NCBI GenBank assembly: GCA_028023455.1
Contig: JAQFVV010000112.1
Coordinates: forward strand, 2,356,001-2,420,000
Direction of reading: 5' to 3'
DNA length: 64,000 bases
Origin: Epiperipatus broadwayi
Taxonomy: Eukaryota; Onychophora; Udeonychophora; Euonychophora; Peripatidae
Positions 57,665 through 64,000 of this stretch are shown here, in pieces (position 1 is the stretch's first letter; the number at the start of each line of letters is the position of its first letter). The notes below the pieces were generated by a model that worked only from the letters and a program-made list of their open reading frames with translations, ran no database searches and was not told the DNA's origin. The position numbers and the translations under genes are program-made.

Positions 57665-57730
57665 AAATAAAGCTATGTATGATTTAGTGCAATGGTAGTA
57701 GTGAATGCAGAGTTTAAGAATCCGAAATAC
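57665..57730 (+). repeat. S1 SINE head fragment
   Basis: 'tgatttagtgcaatggta' followed by a degraded middle; the tail is missing. Confidence 0.4.
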
Positions 57731-57734
57731 ATTT

Positions 57735-58525
57735 TTAAAAACTTAATGCTGATTACTGAAAAGAATTGTAAATGCTTAGTCTGCCACTAGGGTGCTTGAA
57801 TATCATATGATCTCTAGAATAAAGAATTTTATATTTTTGTATATATATTTTACTCATATTTAAATTTATTTATTAATACTATTTACTCTATTAATACCTT
57901 TCATTAAAAGAATGGTTTATTAACTCAAATCGATCATTTAGACGGGAAAAAAGTGATCGAGCTATAAAAGTACAATTTTAGGAGGAGATATTTACCCCGC
58001 TTATTCAATTCCAACGCCATCTATTTAGACTTTAAAATAGTTGGTATATATCAGTAGCAAATTCTTTGATACAGTTAATTAATAAAAATGTTTGTTTTTG
58101 TAGAAATAGTTTTTAAACAAAAATTAAAATGAAATGCATTTTAATTAGTAAATTATTTATTTTCTTAATGAATTATCTTTTTTGAAAAAAGTTCTGTCCT
58201 GTCACTTAGCAAAAGTGAAAGCTATAAATCACATTTTTAATTTTAAATAATTGTTTTAAAAAAGAAAATAATTTAAAAGAAAAAAGGTCAAGACACAAAT
58301 TATTTCTAAAATGATAAATTTTATTCGGGATATAAAGAAATAAAATGTTCTTTAATTATGTTTTAAACATTTATTTTTCCATTAGTATTTTTTTTATTTT
58401 TAAAATAAACCATTCGCATTTTTATATTCAGAATTTGTTCGATAAATTTCTGTAATATTAATATTTGTTTGTAGGGATAAAAAAAAAAAAAAATGAAGGT
58501 CACAAAGTAGAATCACAAACGTCAA
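57735..58525. other. Intergenic AT-rich stretch
   Basis: No features recognised. Confidence 0.4.
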
Positions 58526-58529
58526 CATA

Positions 58530-58610
58530 TAGTAATAATTTTTATTAGTCATTCATTAGACTAGAGATTATAATGAATAATATTTCTGTAATGTAATTTT
58601 CGCTAGAATG
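58530..58610. repeat. Dispersed ~80-bp repeat (copy at 34.96 kb)
   Basis: See the partner at 34955-35035. It abuts a mariner-derived element. Confidence 0.5.
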
Positions 58611-58674
58611 CTGTCACGCAAGCTAGTGACTGGTTTCTCTACGCTTTTAATCCCAGTGCAAAGATGTCTGTTTC

Positions 58675-59115
58675 TCTCTCTAAGTTGCCTGCAAGGCCAT
58701 TACTGAATCAATACGTGTGGTAATGTAGTAACATATTTTAGCTATTCATCAGTAAAGTTTTATGAGCTAACATGAGTTATGGTACGAAGTATCGAAGTGC
58801 ATCTTGTACCTTTGTGGAACAGTTTGAATACTCTTCTTATCAATCCGAAATCTTGCAAACCACTTGAAAATAATCAGACAACTTATGGCTTCACTTCATA
58901 CATAGTTTGAATTATTTCAGATGTTTCAGCATCAGTTTTCCCAATTTAAAACTAAATTTAATGTTACCACATTACTCCATTGTGGATTAAGGTACAAAAT
59001 TCTCTTTCACCTTTCATGTTGTAACTCCTGTTCTAAGTACTTTATAACCTATGCCACTACATAATACATGCACTGTTTCAGAAAAGGCACTGCAGACAGC
59101 TTGAAGAGAGAACCA
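58675..59115 (-). mobile_element. Mariner-derived short element, N-terminal HTH relic
   Basis: Ends are inverted repeats (left 'gttgcctgcaaggccattactgaatcaat'-type wording, right its diverged complement). The minus strand encodes KLGKTDAETSEIIQTMYE, the start of the mariner HTH (KLGKTAAETFEMIQTAYG), before it degrades. No catalytic region. Confidence 0.7.
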
Positions 59116-59865
59116 GTCATCAGTAATCTTTTTACTGGGCATACTGTGATACATAAAAAAAAAAAACCAGTAGAAGAGCTCTGAAAGAAATAAGATGTAT
59201 AATACAGAAGACAATGAAGCATTCTATAAAAAATCCCAAAAAATAGACGAGAACCTTATTAGATTCCATTGTAATGATATAAAAGCAGAGAAAGATAAAA
59301 GATACCTGAGTTAAAAACCATGTTGAATACTCTTAGCCAGTAATGATGCAAGATAAAAATAAGTGCATTTATGAGAAAACATCTTACATTTTATGGCTTA
59401 TGACAAAAATTTCAGATGTTTAACTCTCCATAATTATGATGCCTTTAGCAATTGATATTGTTCAGAAGAGATATAATTAAAAGCAGACATGACAATAGTC
59501 TATTGTCAGTAATAATAAATAAATGCTAAACCAAAAATATCAAGCGAAATGATTAGGATAAAAAAAAAAAGAAATATCTTTTGTTAAGAAATGAATGAAG
59601 GGCACAATAAAGTTGAGAACAGTTTTTTTAATATCAAAAATTTATATTTTGAATTAAAAAGCACTCATATGAATATGACAATTCCAAGCTGGTCATCATA
59701 TGAAAAAATTGATGGCACTCATTTTTTAATTCAGCCATAAACTATTTTGCAGCAGTTAAACATGAATTAAAAATTGTGCAAACATAACATTTTGTTATAT
59801 GGATATATGAAACCATGAATAATAGTAAAGACCTAATATATTCAGTGTGTCCTGATGAAAACATA
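59115..59865. other. Intergenic AT-rich stretch
   Basis: No features recognised apart from A-runs. Confidence 0.4.
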
Positions 59866-59869
59866 AATT

Positions 59870-60245
59870 CTCTCTCCAAGTTACATGCAGTGCCATTTTG
59901 AACCAATACATATGTTATGTAGTAACATATGTCTGGATCATGTGATATGAAATGAAATATGATAGTGTGTTTTGTATCTTCATAGATCATTTTTAATGTT
60001 CACTTTGTCATTATACAATTTTTCAAATCACTTAAAAACATTTTTGTGACTCATGGTTTCACTTCATAAACAATTTGAATCATTTCAAAAGTTTCAATAG
60101 CAATTTTGCCCAATTTAAAGTAAACTTTATTAGAGCATTGTTCCTCCATGAATTAAGATACAATTTTCTTTCAGCTACTATACTATTCCATTGTCAACTG
60201 CTGACAAATCACAAATGGCACCTACTACACATTCACATGATATAT
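59870..60245 (-). mobile_element. Mariner-derived short element, N-terminal HTH relic
   Basis: The left end 'gttacatgcagtgccatttt' and a degraded right end flank a minus-strand segment FKLGKIAIETFEMIQIVYE (about 60120-60065), a clear mariner HTH start. The following residues are frameshifted. Confidence 0.7.
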
Positions 60246-60404
60246 TGTAAATAATTTGTTTCTCTTTAAAATAGATTTTCAAAATGGTGATATGATATAG
60301 TATGTTTTAATGATTTTTTTAAAATAAAAATTATATTTGGAAAAAAAATATTACAAAAAAAAAAAGCCCAGAAAATTAATGTATAAGAATTTTAAAATAA
60401 CACA

Positions 60405-60505
60405 GTAGCAACTCTATCTGCTCAGTAGTGCCACTCAGTGCAAGCTAAAGTAATCAATAGATGCTAGAAAGTGAAATGGTAATTATATGATGTTTTAGTG
60501 ATTTT
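60405..60505. repeat. HH-A terminal fragment
   Basis: 'gcaactctatctgctcagtag', 'caatagatgc' and 'tatatgatgttt' match both outer ends of the HH-A family joined directly, another internally deleted copy, but much decayed. Confidence 0.45.
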
Positions 60506-60509
60506 AAAA

Positions 60510-62510
60510 TGAACTGATACTTTCAGGATATATACAATATTAATAATTACATTTTAAATTTGTGTGGATAAATTATTTCAAATTTATTCCTTAAAAAAAA
60601 AAACAACAACTTTTAATTATAAAAATTAAATTTATCAGTATAACTTTAATACTTACATTCTTAAACATTAGTTTGTAAAAGAAATTGATAAATATATAAA
60701 CCATATATATTTACATTTATGTGTGTGTGAGAGTATAAATTGATCAAATTCAGTTAGTAATGAATACTTTTTCTTCCATTTTATCAATAAATATTTGAAA
60801 ACAAATGATTACATAATCTAATATTTATTTTGTTAAAAAATTCCATAAACCCATGTAGTACTTGGATTTGAATGAAGAAGGGTGTTCTAATTTTTATAAA
60901 TACATATATATTAATAAAAATCAGAAAATAAACTTATATATTGTTCTACTCAAAATTTATGTAGAATAATGTAAAATTAATAATATATATATAAATATTA
61001 AACCTTATAAAGCAAAATTCACAATTTATGAAAAAAAAAAAATTTAATAAATTTTTTAAATGTTTAAATTCTTTATTTTAATTTTATGATTAATTTTATT
61101 ACATTTTCTCAGCTTTATTATTTATTATGGTATGTTAGTTTTATGGCGCACGTAATATTTAATCTGTTTTATTATATATTATGGTAAAAATTGCATCTTT
61201 AATCAAATGCATAAAAAGTTTATGGTGTATCAATAGTTAATAGGTTATAGTTTAAATATATTAATACATATTTTAATTCTATGCTATCTAACAGCAAAAA
61301 TAGTGCTAATATTTGATTTCCTGTTCATTTTTGTCCAACTATTCTGTATTTATATATTTACATATTTCCAAAAAAGTAGAAAGATGCAGAAAATAGGGTC
61401 TGAAAATGACCTGTTTTATGCAGATGATCAATTAGAATTTTTAAACATATCATACTGAGACATGGAAATTTCTTTAAAATGTATTAAGGAAAAAATATGT
61501 TGGATTCTTTTGGATACTGATTTCCATTTTGCAGAATAATCAAATTAATGTGGAGTTATATAAGCAATACAAAGATTTAAAGGCAGAACTTCAATGATTG
61601 ATAAAAGTTCTAAAAATGATTGGGAAATTAATTAAGCCTACAATAGATGGCTCTGGAGTAGAATAAAAAAATTGCTTTAAAAATTCTATTTTTATCTGAT
61701 TCTTAGTTTTACTAAAAAATTACATATAGCTTCAAATGTAGGACACCCACTTTAACATTACTTCTTTTAAGACAGGGAATTGATGATGATTGAGTATTTA
61801 TTACTTGATTGATACATTTTTATTCATTGAATGAAAAATAATAAACAAATAAACAATCAAATTGTGTGTCTGAAAATTTGGGATGATGGCATTTTACTTT
61901 TAATAATCATTGGACCATTTCCATCATCTAAAATTAATCATTAAATGTTTTTAGAAAAATTCAAACATTTAAACTTTCCAAATATATTCAACTGGTTAGC
62001 AATAACACCCAAGTTGATATAAAACACCATATTTTCAAGTAATATTTTCCTCTACCTTTTTCAGATTTTGCTAGTCTGACTAATGATAATACCAGCATGG
62101 AAATTAAACCTAGGACTTTAAATTCATGATTACTGAATTCAATGTCACATAATAGCCTCACTGATTTGAGTGAGATTTTAAATTCAGTATTCATGAATCA
62201 AAGGGTCCTAATTTGATTCAATACTGTCAGGCCGGCAACACAAGAAGAAGAGAGGAAACTATTACCACTTGAAACACTGTTACCTAATATCCTGTCTGTT
62301 ACGACTAACAATTGAGTTTTTTTTTTTGGAAAGTTTAAATAAAATTTAGAAATTTTCTAAAGATATTTAACTATTAAAACTAGATGAAAAAAATAGTCTA
62401 ACACTAATTCCACTCTATCACAGCACCAAACTATATCAATAGATAGTAATTTTTTCTGCAATATTTTTTTTAAAGATTTTTACTTTAAAGTTATTTTTTA
62501 AAATACTATG
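60510..62510. other. Intergenic AT-rich stretch
   Basis: No features recognised. The minus frame at 61988-62194 has no known domain. Confidence 0.4.
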
Positions 62511-62519
62511 TACCTGATA

Positions 62520-62970
62520 TTTATTATCTTCAACCATTATTGAGCCACTGAAGGATGAAGATCTCTTTCAATTTCATTTAGTTTCTCTTATCTTTAACCT
62601 CTCTTTTCCACATCATATCAGCAAACTTCTTTATTTTATTTATCCATCCCACATGATCTTTTTCTAGGTTTTTTATTATCTCTTGGTATCCAATTTAAGA
62701 TTTCAATTGCCCATCTATTATCATCTCTTCTATCAATATGTCCATCTCATTCAATCTCTTAATTTTTTCAATGTCAGTAAGATGTTATCTCATTCATGTA
62801 ATCTGTTTTAATCCCTTCTTGCTTCTCCTGACATACATTTCTCCTTATTTCACTAACTGATCTGAAGTTCTTGTATTGCTCTTTTGTTAAATGTCCAAAT
62901 CTCAGAACTATAAGTAAGAGCTGGTAAAACATATTTATTAAAAACTTCCCTTTTCAAACACATAAATATT
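62520..62970 (-). pseudogene. RTE-type LINE 3' fragment
   Basis: The minus strand encodes MCLKREVFNKYVLPALTYSS and FNKRAIQELQ (62960-62870), the same segment as 45325-45420 in the larger LINE. It then carries the degraded C-terminus and the conserved end 'gaagatcttcatcc...aatggttgaagat' wording to about 62530. Stops are frequent. A second, independent insertion of the same family. Confidence 0.75.
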
Positions 62971-63318
62971 AATAAAACCATTATTTTAAAATCAGTCATG
63001 TGAAAATGATAAACTGTAATAATTTTATTAAAGAATTGATGAAAAGTGGGTGAAAAATCTAACATTGATGATGATCACATATTTATTGATTGACTACAAT
63101 GTTCTTTGATGAGAAAGTCTGCCATAAATCTGCTTTTCGGATCACTTCAAATACATATGAACAATGAAAGAATGATGAATATATTATTTTAATATGCCAA
63201 CTATACTACATTATAACTTGTTTATTCTGCCACAGATATCTTTTTACTTCACAGCAATAAATTCTATTTTTAATTACATTTCCTGCCTTAAAAGAGTTTG
63301 ACCTTTAATGAAAGTATC

Positions 63319-63430
63319 CTTGCATGGTTTGGTGCAAAGGAAGAGTATTAGACTCAGTAGTTAAAGTCCTCAGATTGCAGTTCCAATGCTCAAACTTCAT
63401 ATGAACTCATTGGCAACAATGCTATTTGAT
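63319..63430 (+). repeat. tRNA-derived SINE, family S1
   Basis: 'catggtttggtgcaaaggaa', 'gactcagtagttaaagtcctc', 'caaacttcatatgaactc', 'ggcaacaatgc'. Confidence 0.6.
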
Positions 63431-63434
63431 TATG

Positions 63435-64000
63435 ATTGTTATTTAAAGGAAATATTCATGGTTTGAATTTAAAGGATCATATAAAATTTTAGTAACTTTC
63501 AGTGAAAATCATGTAGAAAATGATTTTAGAAGCAGTTCTCTTTACTCCAGAATAATTATTGTAAAATAGTTAATGGATACTATATGATATTGCTATAATA
63601 CCTATATCTTCAGATTGTCTTTCTGCACTTCATGAGTGAAAACCTAAATGTAATGCATTATCTATTAAGTGGCCACTTTATATTTATTCTACTCTACCAA
63701 GCTCAAAATTCACAACCATCCTAAGATTTTGAATCTAGTTAAATAGCTTATAAAGATCTGGCATTAGGTCAATAATTATATACATTAGGAGACCAGTTTA
63801 TGCTGCTTTAAAATATAATCATTAAATATAATCATTTCAAATTGTTAATTGAAAGAGTAAATTTCATGCAAAAATTGTTACAATGTTTTTCAAAATTTAA
63901 AGGGTAAACTAAGGACTTAATGCCTATAAACACATAACATTTCCTTATAAGAAATGAAGGTACAACATACTGTTATACTTTTTTGTTTTATAATCAATAC
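63435..64000. other. Intergenic AT-rich stretch
   Basis: No features recognised. Confidence 0.4.

Larger units (their letters stand above)
56945..57670. mobile_element. HH-A foldback element
   Basis: A ~700-bp palindrome centred near 57320. The left arm starts 'gcaaactctccatacagta' (56988) and the right arm ends with its complement near 57655. The interior 57290-57380 contains 'cagttcagcatctatgcatt' as in the 27.3-kb copy. Both arms carry hammerhead motifs. The minus open frame at 57436-57639 is a translation of the arm. Confidence 0.75.

Overview
This window is strongly AT-rich eukaryotic nuclear DNA from an animal, probably an invertebrate. It is almost wholly intergenic and packed with decayed mobile elements. 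The evidence for an animal is a BovB/RTE-like LINE, a Penelope-like element (PLE), Merlin, hAT and mariner DNA transposons, tRNA-derived SINEs, and many hammerhead-ribozyme repeats, together with long homopolymer runs and no dense gene layout. The species cannot be named from the sequence. I find no intact host protein gene, rRNA or functional tRNA. Almost all short open frames are chance frames in AT-rich DNA or translations of repeats.

Layout. 0-0.5 kb: tandem tRNA-like monomers. 1.1-2.0 kb: a foldback element. 3.4-4.1 kb: the 3' end of a LINE. 5.5-5.7 kb: a tRNA-like plus hammerhead-like composite. 8.4-9.0 kb: two SINE copies in opposite orientation. 11.2 kb: a hairpin element. 14.26-16.06 kb: a Merlin transposon with terminal inverted repeats, an 8-bp target duplication and a broken transposase. 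19.5 kb: a hairpin. 20.0 kb: a SINE with a 16-bp target duplication. 21.1-23.2 kb: two large foldback elements carrying hammerhead motifs. 24.8-25.4 kb: a degenerate minisatellite. 27.0-27.7 kb: a foldback family with an intact hammerhead core and a near-perfect 107-bp hairpin. 28.2-28.6, 32.7-33.1, 38.5-39.0, 58.7-59.1 and 59.9-60.2 kb: five mariner-derived short elements. 29.84-30.72 kb: a hAT element with a perfect 8-bp target duplication. 31.1-32.0 kb: tandem and inverted 320-bp units. 37.3-37.8 and 57.0-57.7 kb: further hammerhead foldbacks. 39.06-39.43 kb: a foldback. 43.7-45.8 kb: a dead RTE-type LINE. 46.6-48.3 kb: PLE fragments. 49.4-49.7 kb: three SINEs in tandem. 50.2-51.0 kb: a ~390-bp direct tandem pair whose second unit has a complete type I hammerhead. 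53.4-54.2 kb: an inverted pair of the same family. 62.5-63.0 kb: a second RTE 3' fragment.

The main result is a dense set of small type I hammerhead self-cleaving ribozymes, most exactly 59 nt long, in two sequence-unrelated repeat families (here HH-A and HH-B). Several copies keep both conserved core boxes. Stem I differs between copies by compensatory base-pair changes. In every inverted pair the two ribozymes point outward. This fits known animal retrozymes and hammerhead SINE-like repeats, but these families and their divergent foldback arrangement look worth following up.
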